This document shows positions 54,739 to 62,734 of a stretch of 64,000 nt of DNA, in pieces (position 1 is the first letter of the stretch; the number at the start of each line of letters is the position of its first letter). The position numbers and the translations under genes are program-made. The DNA comes from Qipengyuania vesicularis. GTDB lineage: Bacteria > Pseudomonadota > Alphaproteobacteria > Sphingomonadales > Sphingomonadaceae. The stretch spans positions 1 through 64,000 of the forward strand of contig NZ_JAIGNJ010000004.1 in assembly GCF_019711415.1 (NCBI RefSeq), read 5' to 3'. The notes beneath the pieces were generated by a model. That model saw only the letters and a program-made list of their open reading frames with translations. It made no database searches and was not told where the DNA came from.

Positions 54739-55364
54739 GCCGTCCGTTGATAATCTCCGATTGCGACGAGGTGCTACTCTACATGGTCACGCCGTTCAAG
54801 GAATGGCTGGCCGAATCGCAGGGTGTCGAATTCCGCATGGTCGGTAACGACTTTTCCCAGGCCCTGCGGTGGCAGGAGAGCGGGGAGATTCTCGCACCGG
54901 AGGACATCTGGAAGAAGCTGGGCCTGTTCTTCGACACCGAGATGTACCGCCAGAACCCCATCCCCGGCGCGATCGAAGGGATCAACACGCTGGCCGAAGA
55001 GGCCGACGTGGTGATCCTCACCAACCTGGTCGACAAGCGCCAGCAGATGCGGACCGAGCAGCTTGCCGGACATGGTCTCAATGCGAGGGTCTTTACCAAC
55101 CAGGGTCCCAAGGGGCCCGCGCTGCAGAATATCCTCGCCGAATACAATCCGTCGAAGGCCATCTTTATCGACGATCTCGCGCAGCATCACCGTTCGGCGC
55201 GTGAGACCATTGAAGAAATCACGACTCTCCACCTGTGCGGCGAACCCATGCTCGCTCCGCATATCGATTGCGCCCATACGTCGGGCCATGCCGATGCGCG
55301 GATCGACGACTGGAGCGAGGCGCTGCCATGGTTGAGGAATCAACTGGAAAAGGAAAAAGCATGA
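54735..55364 (+). CDS. HAD-superfamily hydrolase
   Basis: The 209-residue protein has HAD motif I SDCDEVL (nucleophile Asp and acid/base Asp), motif II ILTNL and motif IV FIDDLAQHH. An insertion of about 60 residues after motif I forms a helical cap. The substrate is unknown. It starts within the DUF3572 stop (ATGA) and ends within the RidA start (ATGA), so it is part of a tightly coupled run. Confidence 0.88.
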   Translation: MSRPLIISDCDEVLLYMVTPFKEWLAESQGVEFRMVGNDFSQALRWQESGEILAPEDIWKKLGLFFDTEMYRQNPIPGAIEGINTLAEEADVVILTNLVDKRQQMRTEQLAGHGLNARVFTNQGPKGPALQNILAEYNPSKAIFIDDLAQHHRSARETIEEITTLHLCGEPMLAPHIDCAHTSGHADARIDDWSEALPWLRNQLEKEKA

Positions 55365-55816
55365 GCGTTCACGACCGACTTCGCGAGATGGGAGTCCAGC
55401 TCCCGCACGCCGCGGCACCCGTCGCCAGCTACCAGCCCGTGATCGTCGACGGCCATACGGCCTATGTTTCGGGCCAGCTCCCGTTTGTCGACGGCGAGCT
55501 CGTTACCGGCAAGCTTGGCAAGGACGTGTCGCTCGAGCGCGGACAGGAAGCTGCGCGCGCCTGCGGCCTGATGATCCTTGCGCAGCTGGAAGCGGCGGGG
55601 CTGCTCGAACGCGTCGCGCACTTTGTGAAGCTGGGCGGCTTCGTTGCCTCGACACCCGATTTCACCGACCAGCCCAAGGTCGTCAACGGAGCCTCCGACC
55701 TGATGTTCGAAGTGTTCGGAGAGCCCGGCAAACATGCCCGCAGCGCGGTCGGCGTGCCGGTTCTCCCGCTCGACGCGGCGGTCGAGGTCGACGCGATTGT
55801 TGCTCTCAAGGCTTGA
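55361..55816 (+). CDS. RidA/YjgF-type reactive intermediate deaminase
   Basis: The 151-residue protein has the RidA-fold patterns VSGQLPFVDGELVTGKLG and the C-terminal ARSAVGVPVLPLDAAVEVDA, with the catalytic Arg. It belongs to the longer RidA subfamily of alphaproteobacteria. RidA proteins hydrolyse reactive enamines and imines formed by PLP enzymes. It is coupled to the HAD gene upstream and overlaps the GDPD gene downstream. Confidence 0.9.
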   Translation: MSVHDRLREMGVQLPHAAAPVASYQPVIVDGHTAYVSGQLPFVDGELVTGKLGKDVSLERGQEAARACGLMILAQLEAAGLLERVAHFVKLGGFVASTPDFTDQPKVVNGASDLMFEVFGEPGKHARSAVGVPVLPLDAAVEVDAIVALKA

Positions 55817-56561
55817 TCGCATCTTCGTGCCGGCGCCCGACCCCGCGCGGGTCGGCTGGCTGCGCGATTGGGAATACGCCCATCGCGGGCTGCATTCCGA
55901 AGGTGTCCCGGAAAACTCGCTGGCCGGTTTCGCGCTTGCCGTCGAACGGGGCATGGGCATCGAATGCGACATCCAGCGCAGCCGCGATGGCTGCGCCATG
56001 CTCATGCACGATTGGGAGCTCGACCGGCTGACTTCGGTCAGCGGCCCCACAGATGCGCATTCGGCAGAAGAGCTCGCGCAGATCGCCTTCCTCGACAGCG
56101 AGCACAAGCTCGCACGGCTCGACGACCTGCTGCCCCTGGTGGAAGGCAAGGTGCCGCTCCTGATCGAGATCAAGTCGCGGCGTGGCTATGACGTCGCGCG
56201 AAGTTGCCGGGCCGTGGCAAACGCCCTGGAAGGCTATTCGGGCCGATTTGCCGTCATGAGTTTCGATCCGCGCGTCTCGGCATGGTTCGCGAAGCATGCC
56301 CCGAAAATCGTGCACGGGCTGGTGATGCGCGAGGACGAGCACGGCACGACCCAAAAACCGTGGCAGCGGCACGTCGCGTTTTGGGCGGCGCGGCCCGAAT
56401 TCATCGCATATCACGTGGCTGCCTTGCCAAGCGCCATGGTATCCGCCCTGCGTGAGCGGGGCATGCCGGTCCTCACCTGGACCGTGAACTCGCCCGAGAC
56501 CCGGAAGCACGCGGCGAGCCATGCCGACGCCCTCATCGCCGAAGGAGCAGGGCTGGCGTGA
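55797..56561 (+). CDS. Glycerophosphodiester phosphodiesterase family protein
   Basis: The 254-residue protein has the GDPD motifs AHRGLHSEGVPENSLAGF, ECDIQRSRDG, MHDWELDRLTSVSG, EIKSRRG and the C-terminal VLTWTVNSPE. It would split glycerophosphodiesters into an alcohol and glycerol 3-phosphate. There is no signal peptide. No ATG is available; tandem TTG codons at 55797 and 55800 follow a GAGG site, and GTG at 55827 is an alternative. It overlaps RidA by about 20 bp and the next gene by 4 bp. Confidence 0.87.
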   Translation: MLLSRLDRIFVPAPDPARVGWLRDWEYAHRGLHSEGVPENSLAGFALAVERGMGIECDIQRSRDGCAMLMHDWELDRLTSVSGPTDAHSAEELAQIAFLDSEHKLARLDDLLPLVEGKVPLLIEIKSRRGYDVARSCRAVANALEGYSGRFAVMSFDPRVSAWFAKHAPKIVHGLVMREDEHGTTQKPWQRHVAFWAARPEFIAYHVAALPSAMVSALRERGMPVLTWTVNSPETRKHAASHADALIAEGAGLA

Positions 56562-57694
56562 GCGAGACGGGGATTGCCGCGCGCATTGCCGGGTCGGTCG
56601 CAGCGATCGACGCGGCGGCATGGAACGCGCTTGCCGGCGAAAATCCCTTCATGCGCCACGAATTCCTGACGGCGCTCGAGGATTCTGGCAGCGTGGGCCC
56701 CGGAACCGGATGGCAAAGCGTTCCGATAATCATCTCCAGCGACAGCGGCCCGCCGCTGGCCGCCATGCCCGCCTATGCGAAGGGTCATAGCCAGGGCGAA
56801 TATGTCTTCGACCATGCCTGGGCCGATGCGTATGAGCGCGCCGGAGGGCAGTATTACCCGAAGCTCCAAATCGCTGCGCCGTTTACACCGGCGACCGGGC
56901 CGCGCCTGTTGCTATCCGACGCATCGCTCGCCGCTCCACTTCTCGCAGCGGCGGAGCAGTTGTGCCTGCAGAACGGTTTTTCCTCGGCCCACGCGACGTT
57001 CATCGAGCCGGAGCAAGTGCCGCTGTTCGAGGATGCGGGCTGGTTGCCGCGCAAGGACATCCAGTTCCACTGGCTCAACCATGGGTTCGCGCGATTCGAG
57101 GACTTTCTTGCGACCCTTACCTCTCGCAAGCGCAAGGACCTGCGCAAGGAGCGGGCGATAGCGCAGGAGGGGCTGGAGATCGTCCGCCTCTCAGGCAACG
57201 ATATCAAACCTCGTCACTGGGATGCTTTCTGGCATTTCTACCAGGACACGGGGCTAAGGAAGTGGGGCCATCCCTACCTCACGCGCGAAGCCTTCGATCT
57301 CTTCGGCGAACGGATGGGCGACAGGATTGTCCTGGTCCTGGCGCTGGAGGAGGACGAGGCGATTGCGGGCGCTCTCAATTTCATCGGGGGAGATGCGCTC
57401 TATGGCCGCTACTGGGGGTGCACCAAGCAGGTGCGCTTCCTGCATTTCGAGCTGTGCTACTACCAGGCGATCGATATCGCCATCGAGCGCGGCCTAGCTC
57501 GGGTGGAGGCGGGTGCGCAGGGCGGGCACAAGCTGGCCCGCGGCTATGAACCGGTCGAGACCACCTCGGCACACTGGTTCGCCGATCCGGGTTTCCGAAC
57601 GGCGGTGGCGGAGTTCCTCGAGCGAGAGCGCGAAGGCGTGGCCGCCGATCGCAATTATCTCGAGCGACGAACGCCCTTCAGGAGACCGGGTTAG
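56558..57694 (+). CDS. FemAB-like GNAT-fold protein (COG3146)
   Basis: The 378-residue protein has NPFMRHEFLTALEDSGSVG near the N-terminus, KRKDLRKERAIAQEGLEI in the middle, and RYWGCTKQVRFLHFELCYYQ, GAQGGHKLARGYEP at the C-terminal end. These are signatures of COG3146, proteins related to FemAB acyltransferases and sometimes called peptidoglycan-biosynthesis-like. The function is not established. It starts at GTG overlapping the GDPD stop (GTGA). Confidence 0.87.
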   Translation: MSETGIAARIAGSVAAIDAAAWNALAGENPFMRHEFLTALEDSGSVGPGTGWQSVPIIISSDSGPPLAAMPAYAKGHSQGEYVFDHAWADAYERAGGQYYPKLQIAAPFTPATGPRLLLSDASLAAPLLAAAEQLCLQNGFSSAHATFIEPEQVPLFEDAGWLPRKDIQFHWLNHGFARFEDFLATLTSRKRKDLRKERAIAQEGLEIVRLSGNDIKPRHWDAFWHFYQDTGLRKWGHPYLTREAFDLFGERMGDRIVLVLALEEDEAIAGALNFIGGDALYGRYWGCTKQVRFLHFELCYYQAIDIAIERGLARVEAGAQGGHKLARGYEPVETTSAHWFADPGFRTAVAEFLEREREGVAADRNYLERRTPFRRPG

Positions 57695-57695
57695 G

Positions 57696-58025
57696 TCAGG
57701 CAACCTTGCGCTGACCATCAAGCAGCCATTCGCGGGCGCGGCGCTGTGCTTCAGCGATTTCGCGAGCGGTCATCTCTTCAGACACGTCGGCGCGGCACCA
57801 AGCGGCTTCTTCATGACCCTTCGAGGCAGCAATGTTGAACCATTTGTGCGCCTCGATCATGTCGACGCTGCAGCCGTGGCTACCGGTAGAGAATGCAACC
57901 CCGAGATCGTAGAGTGCGTCAAGACTGCCCTTGGCATAGGCAGCGAGATATTCTGCGACCGTCGCCTGGCCTTCTTCGCTCTGTTCGATGCGGCCTGCGC
58001 CGCCTTCGATGGACGTGAGTACCAT
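57696..58025 (-). CDS. SEL1-repeat protein
   Basis: The 109-residue product contains two SEL1-type repeats (AKGSLDALYDLGVAFSTG and DMIEAHKWFNIAASKGHEEA), a short helical scaffold. There is no signal peptide. The ATG at 58025 has GGGGGAG upstream and is preferred over the longer frame. It is convergent with the COG3146 gene (1 bp gap). A CtrA-like box lies 66 bp upstream. Confidence 0.85.
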   Translation of the reverse strand: MVLTSIEGGAGRIEQSEEGQATVAEYLAAYAKGSLDALYDLGVAFSTGSHGCSVDMIEAHKWFNIAASKGHEEAAWCRADVSEEMTAREIAEAQRRAREWLLDGQRKVA

Positions 58026-58090
58026 GTCCCAAACTCCCCCAATTTTCGGCCGGCCCCCTGCCGGACAAACCAAGGTTTCGAGGCTTATGG

Positions 58091-58106
58091 TCAATAAATG
58101 GTTAAC
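58091..58106. promoter_or_regulatory. Candidate CtrA-binding box
   Basis: TCAA-N7-TTAAC matches the CtrA consensus TTAA-N7-TTAA with one mismatch in the first half. It lies between the divergent SEL1 gene (66 bp away) and dksA (214 bp away). DivK, which controls CtrA activity in Caulobacter, is encoded 4 kb away. Confidence 0.4.
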
Positions 58107-58319
58107 GCCTGCCTCAACTATTTGCGCGGGTGGGGCGTGCGGTAGGCTGAGCTTAATCAGTCACAGGCTATGGGCAAATCGGGAAAGCCGCTTGTGTGCA
58201 CCCCATGGCGTGCCTATAGGCCGCGCCATCGGAGCGTCGCAGGTACCGGAAAAATCCGGACTGGCGGGAATGGCGGCGTTCTCGCGGAAGAGAGTTGCGA
58301 AGAAGGGTACCAGGCTCAA

Positions 58320-58775
58320 ATGGCCACGGCTTCTAATGTTTCGGAAAAGCTCGCCAAGGCGAAAGCCGCTGTCGATCCGGACTATGTCCCCACAGATGAC
58401 GAAGAATACATGGGCGAGCGGCAGCAGGATTATTTCCGCATGTTGCTGCTCGATTGGAAGAAATCGATCCATGATGCGGCCGGCCAGACGCTGCAATCCT
58501 TGCAGGACGGTCCGATACGCGAACCCGACCTGAACGATCGGGCCTCTTCGGAAACCGATTGGGGCATCGAACTTCGTACACGCGATCGTCAGCGCAAGCT
58601 CATCTCCAAGATCGATGCCGCGCTCAGGCGACTCGACCAAGGCGAGTATGGCTGGTGCGAGAAAACCGGCGATCCCATCGGTCTCAGGCGCCTGATTGCC
58701 CGGCCGGTCGCCACCATGACCGTCGAGGCGCAGGAAGCGCACGAGCGGCGCGAGAAAATCTCGCGCGACGATTGA
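58320..58775 (+). CDS. dksA: RNA polymerase-binding factor DksA (alphaproteobacterial type)
   Basis: The 151-residue protein has the DksA coiled coil with the tip motif DLNDRA (DxxDxA, residues 70-75) and the C-terminal region YGWCEKTGDPIGLRRLIARP. Only one of the four zinc cysteines is kept (Cys113), as is known for alphaproteobacterial DksA. DksA tunes transcription with ppGpp through the secondary channel of RNA polymerase. The ATG at 58320 gives the normal length; a longer frame upstream has no support. The inverted repeat at 58786 follows the gene. Confidence 0.93.
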   Translation: MATASNVSEKLAKAKAAVDPDYVPTDDEEYMGERQQDYFRMLLLDWKKSIHDAAGQTLQSLQDGPIREPDLNDRASSETDWGIELRTRDRQRKLISKIDAALRRLDQGEYGWCEKTGDPIGLRRLIARPVATMTVEAQEAHERREKISRDD

Positions 58776-58785
58776 TCTGGTCGGC

Positions 58786-58807
58786 AAACCTTAGCGAATT
58801 AAGGTTT
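58786..58807. terminator. AT-rich inverted repeat between dksA and the PilZ gene
   Basis: AAACCTTA-N6-TAAGGTTT is a perfect 8-bp inverted repeat beginning 10 bp after the dksA stop and followed by TCG. It may be a weak bidirectional terminator, although the stem is AT-rich, or an operator of the PilZ gene. Confidence 0.4.
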
Positions 58808-58902
58808 TCGATAAACCAATTGTTATGAATGTCGGTCTAGGCCGATCCGACGGGTTCACGCGCCACCGGGATGGCACAGGCTACAGGGCAAAGGTCGAGT
58901 TT

Positions 58903-59265
58903 ATGGTCGATACGCGCAGCATCAAGCGCGACAGTCTTTTCCTCATGGCCCAGGTGCGTCTGTACGGAAGGGCGGCGAGCGACAAGGTCAAGGTCCGCAA
59001 TCTTTCCAACACCGGCATCATGGTCGAGGGCGAGCTGCTTGCCGAAGTTGGCCAGCGTGTGATCGTCACCCTGCGCAATGTGGGCGAGGTCGGTGGCACC
59101 GTTGCCTGGACCCAGAGCGCACGTGTCGGGATTGCATTCGACGAACCGATCGAAGCAGCTCACGCCCGCAAGCACATGCTCGAATCGCAATCGGAAGCAC
59201 CGCGATATGCTCGCCCGGCGGTGCATGCGCCTTACGCCGACAACTATCGCAAGCGTTCGATCTGA
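58903..59265 (+). CDS. PilZ domain protein
   Basis: From the ATG at 58903 the product has 120 residues. It shows RxxxR at residues 5-9 (RSIKR) and NxSxxG at 33-38 (NLSNTG), the two c-di-GMP-binding elements of PilZ, followed by the beta-barrel pattern GTVAWTQSARVGIAFDEPI. It is a stand-alone PilZ protein that could act as a c-di-GMP effector. An earlier ATG at 58825 is possible but would add an unconserved arm. Confidence 0.8.
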   Translation: MVDTRSIKRDSLFLMAQVRLYGRAASDKVKVRNLSNTGIMVEGELLAEVGQRVIVTLRNVGEVGGTVAWTQSARVGIAFDEPIEAAHARKHMLESQSEAPRYARPAVHAPYADNYRKRSI

Positions 59266-59321
59266 CCTGACATAGGCACTTGTGCTTGCCTGAGGACGCG
59301 GCGCTGCTACGTCCTCACAAC

Positions 59322-60785
59322 ATGCGCCACGCCCTTTCCCTGGTCCTTGCTGGCACCATCCTGACCGGATGCGGCGCGTCTGCAGACGATGGCGTGGTGG
59401 ATATTGCCTATATCGGTACCGCCGCCTCGCTGTTTTCCTCCGATGCAGAATTGACGCCCGGCGCCCAGATGATGCGCTCGGCGCAACGCCAGGGGCTGGT
59501 CCGGTTCAATGCGCGTGGTGAAGTCGTTCCGGGCATCGCCGAACGCTGGATCGTGACCGATGATGGCAAGAGTTACATATTCCGGATTACCGAGTTCGAC
59601 CTGCCCGATGGCGAGCGGCTGACCGCGCGCGCGGTTCGCGATGCGCTCGTCGACGCCGTCGAGAGGCTCGAGGGAACCAGCCTCGGTCTCGACTTGCAGA
59701 AGATACAGGACATCCGCGCGATGACCGGCCGCGTCATCGAGATACGCTTGCGCAGCCCCATGCCGGGATTTCTCCAGCTTGTCGCCCAGCCCGAGCTCGG
59801 CATCGCTCTTCGCGAAGCCGATCCCGGCCCGATGGTGGCCGTGCTGGAGGAGGGCACGGCAATCCTCCGGGCGATCCCGCCCGAAAGCCGCGGCCTCGCC
59901 CAGCAGGAAGACTGGGAGGATTTGACCAGCGAGATCCGGGTCAGCGCTCTGGCCCCGCGTGATGCAGCCCGTGCTTTTGCGCAAGGGGAAGTCGATCTGG
60001 TGCTCGGCGGCCGGATGGAGACCCTGCCGTTGGCCATCACCGGTGCGCTTTCGCGTGGCACCGTGCGGCTCGATGCGCCGCTTGGGCTGTTCGGCCTCGA
60101 CGTGGTGAGACCACGCGATTTCCTTGCCCTTCCGGCCAATCGCGAGGCACTGGCCATGGCGATCGACAGGCCCGCGCTCGTCCAGCAGCTCAATCTGGCT
60201 GGCTGGAGCGGTTCGACCCGGATCGTGGCCGACGGCCTGCCGGGTGACGACGACACGGTGGGCGAGCGTTGGGAGAACAGCACGATCGAACAGCGCCAGG
60301 CACGGGCGGCCCAGCGCGTGCGCCAGTGGCAACAGCTTAGCGGCGAGCCGGTCTCGATCAGCATATCGCTACCACAGGGCCCTGGCGCGGACATCATCTT
60401 CGACGCTCTGTCGGGCGATTTTGCCGCCATCGGGATCACCGCCCGGCGGGCGACTAGCCGTGAGGAAGCCGATCTTGTGCTGCGCGACAAGGTGGCGCGG
60501 TTTGCAGGGGCGCGCTGGTTCCTGAACCAGTTCAACTGCGAGATTTCCGCTCCGGTGTGCAGCGAGGACGCCGATTATCTCGTGCAGCTTTCGCTTGATG
60601 CAGCCAATCCTGTCGAAGAGGCATCCTATCTATCGGAGGCCGAGCAGGCACTTACGGCGACCAATCTCTATATTCCGCTCGGCTCGCCGATCCGCTGGTC
60701 GCAGGTGCGCGCGGGGGTCGATGGTTTCTCGGAAAACGGCTGGGCATTCCATCCCTTGTTCCCGCTCACACGCGCCCCCATCTAG
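59322..60785 (+). CDS. Lipoprotein of the ABC peptide-binding (SBP family 5) class
   Basis: The 487-residue product starts with a lipoprotein signal (LAGTILTGCGAS, lipidated Cys about residue 17). The family-5 pattern is visible in GLVRFNARGEVVPGIAERW, TDDGKSYIFRI, LPDGERLTARAVRDAL and NREALAMAIDRPALVQQL. Homologues bind peptides or similar ligands for ABC import. No permease or ATPase gene is adjacent, so it is an orphan and may serve a transporter encoded elsewhere. The DUF4112 gene follows 5 bp after its stop. Confidence 0.85.
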   Translation: MRHALSLVLAGTILTGCGASADDGVVDIAYIGTAASLFSSDAELTPGAQMMRSAQRQGLVRFNARGEVVPGIAERWIVTDDGKSYIFRITEFDLPDGERLTARAVRDALVDAVERLEGTSLGLDLQKIQDIRAMTGRVIEIRLRSPMPGFLQLVAQPELGIALREADPGPMVAVLEEGTAILRAIPPESRGLAQQEDWEDLTSEIRVSALAPRDAARAFAQGEVDLVLGGRMETLPLAITGALSRGTVRLDAPLGLFGLDVVRPRDFLALPANREALAMAIDRPALVQQLNLAGWSGSTRIVADGLPGDDDTVGERWENSTIEQRQARAAQRVRQWQQLSGEPVSISISLPQGPGADIIFDALSGDFAAIGITARRATSREEADLVLRDKVARFAGARWFLNQFNCEISAPVCSEDADYLVQLSLDAANPVEEASYLSEAEQALTATNLYIPLGSPIRWSQVRAGVDGFSENGWAFHPLFPLTRAPI

Positions 60786-60790
60786 CTGTC

Positions 60791-61261
60791 ATGGAAGACA
60801 ATCGTCTCACTCCGATCGAACCCGACGGTCCGCGAGCCGAGGGGTTTGGTGCACAACCGGGCGCAGGCCCGCTGCGCTTCGATTTCCCCACCGGCAATGA
60901 TCCCCAGTCGATCCGCCGCCGGGTCGAAGCGATGGAGATGATCCTCGAGCGCAGCATGGTGGTCCCCGGAACGAACTACCGCATCGGCCTCGACACGATC
61001 GTAGGTCTGGTGCCGGTTCTCGGCGATATCATCACGGCGGCGATGGGCAGCTACATCGTGTGGGAAGCGCGCAATCTCGGCCTGCCGAAGTGGAAGCTGT
61101 GGCACATGATGGGCCGGGTCGGGTTCGATACTGCGGTCGGCGCTGTTCCCCTCGTCGGCGATGCTTTCGACCTGCTCTATCGCTCGAACTCCAAGAACCT
61201 GCGCACGATCAAAAAGCATCTCGACAAGCACCATCCCGCGACCCGGGTGATCGACCAGTAG
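60791..61261 (+). CDS. DUF4112 domain protein
   Basis: The 156-residue product has the DUF4112 pattern YRIGLDTIVGLVPVLGDIIT and VGFDTAVGAVPLVGDAFDLLYRSN, two similar hydrophobic hairpin-like stretches that suggest a membrane-associated protein. The function is unknown. It is close behind the lipoprotein gene and ahead of the kyn genes, in one direction with them. Confidence 0.88.
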   Translation: MEDNRLTPIEPDGPRAEGFGAQPGAGPLRFDFPTGNDPQSIRRRVEAMEMILERSMVVPGTNYRIGLDTIVGLVPVLGDIITAAMGSYIVWEARNLGLPKWKLWHMMGRVGFDTAVGAVPLVGDAFDLLYRSNSKNLRTIKKHLDKHHPATRVIDQ

Positions 61262-61298
61262 TTTCAAACGTCACCAAGGCGCGCTAGGGCTCTCGCCC

Positions 61299-62090
61299 AT
61301 GGCATCCGACGTAACCTATTCGAGCTATCTCGACCTCGAACGTATCCTCGCCGCGCAGCACCCTGCCAGCGATGCGCATGACGAGATGCTCTTCATCATC
61401 GTCCACCAGGCAAGTGAGCTGTGGCTCAAGCTATGCCTCCATGAACTGACCGAAGCGCGCGAGTGCATCCGTGCCGACCGGCTGCGCCCCTCGTTCAAGA
61501 TGCTCGCCCGCGTGGCGCGCGCCCAGGGCCAGCTGATCCAGAGCTGGGATGTTCTGAGCACGATGACGCCGCACGACTACTCGACCATCCGCCCGCATCT
61601 GGGCGGATCGAGCGGGTTCCAGAGCGCGCAATACCGGATGATGGAATTCCTCCTCGGCGGACGCAATCCGGACATGATCACCATGCATGAGGCGACGCCC
61701 GAGGTAGCGGCGGGCCTGCGCGCAGAACTGACGCGCAAGAGCATCTATGCCGAGGCGGTGGCGCTGCTGGCGCGGCGCGGGTTCGACATACCGGCCGAGG
61801 TGCTCGATCGCGACGAGGCGAGCGCGTGGGAGCATTCGCCCGCTGTCGAGGCGGCTTGGGCGCAGATCTATCGCGACCCGAAGGAATATTGGGATCTCTA
61901 CGAGCTGGCGGAGAAGCTGGTCGATCTCGAGTACCATTTCCAGCGCTGGCGTTTCGGCCATCTAAAAACGGTCGAGCGGATCATCGGCTTCAAGAAGGGA
62001 ACCGGCGGTACGCCGGGCGTCCCCTATCTTGCGGGCGTGCTCAAAGCGGCCTTCTTCCCCGAACTCCTCAGCGTGAGGACCGCGCTGTGA
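61299..62090 (+). CDS. kynA: Tryptophan 2,3-dioxygenase
   Basis: The 263-residue heme enzyme opens the indole ring of L-tryptophan to N-formylkynurenine. It begins TYSSYLDLERILAAQHP and keeps the heme/substrate region HDEMLFIIVHQASELWLKL, the SGFQSAQYRMMEF stretch and GTGGTPGVPYL. Length is typical of the bacterial tetrameric enzyme. It overlaps kynB by 4 bp (GTGA). Confidence 0.96.
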   Translation: MASDVTYSSYLDLERILAAQHPASDAHDEMLFIIVHQASELWLKLCLHELTEARECIRADRLRPSFKMLARVARAQGQLIQSWDVLSTMTPHDYSTIRPHLGGSSGFQSAQYRMMEFLLGGRNPDMITMHEATPEVAAGLRAELTRKSIYAEAVALLARRGFDIPAEVLDRDEASAWEHSPAVEAAWAQIYRDPKEYWDLYELAEKLVDLEYHFQRWRFGHLKTVERIIGFKKGTGGTPGVPYLAGVLKAAFFPELLSVRTAL

Positions 62091-62734
62091 GCTCGTGGAA
62101 GAGCAGTCGCCGTATCTGGGACATCAGCCAGGTGCTTCGTCCCGGCTTGCCGGTGTGGCCCGGCGATACCGCGTTCGCTTTCGAGCGGACCTGGCGGATG
62201 GACGAAGGTTCGCCGGTCAATGTGGGCAAGATGACCATGAGCACGCACTCGGGCACACATGCCGATGCGCCGCTGCACTATGCCGAGGATGGGCTCGATG
62301 CGGCGAGCATGGAGCTCGATCCCTATATCGGGACCTGTCTCGTGGTGGATGCGCGCGGTGTTACGGGCGAGGTGGACGTCGCCGACCTGCCGCATATCGA
62401 AAGCGTCGACCGCGTGCTCTTCCGCACCTGGGATGCCTTCCCGCATGACGCGTGGCGGAGCGACTGGCTGCCGATTGCTGCCGAGACCGTCGAATGGCTG
62501 GCGCTGCACGGTGTGAAGCTGATCGGCACCGACGCGCCCAGCGTAGATCCGCAGGAATCGAAGACGATGGACGCGCATCACGCGGTGCTGAAGCACGACA
62601 TGCGCATTCTCGAAGGTCTGGTGCTCGATGACGTGGAAGAGGGTCGCTACGAACTGATCGCCCTCCCGCTCAAGGTCGGCGGGGGCGATGCAGGGCTGTG
62701 CCGCGCCATCCTGCGCGAGCTGCCCGATGCTTGA
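62087..62734 (+). CDS. kynB: Kynurenine formamidase (arylformamidase)
   Basis: The 215-residue zinc hydrolase converts N-formylkynurenine to kynurenine and formate. It has the metal motif HSGTHADAPLHY, the start pattern WDISQVLRPGLPVWPGDT and GTDAPSVDP. The GTG at 62087 overlaps the kynA stop, which settles the start. It overlaps kynU by 8 bp. Confidence 0.95.
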   Translation: MSSWKSSRRIWDISQVLRPGLPVWPGDTAFAFERTWRMDEGSPVNVGKMTMSTHSGTHADAPLHYAEDGLDAASMELDPYIGTCLVVDARGVTGEVDVADLPHIESVDRVLFRTWDAFPHDAWRSDWLPIAAETVEWLALHGVKLIGTDAPSVDPQESKTMDAHHAVLKHDMRILEGLVLDDVEEGRYELIALPLKVGGGDAGLCRAILRELPDA

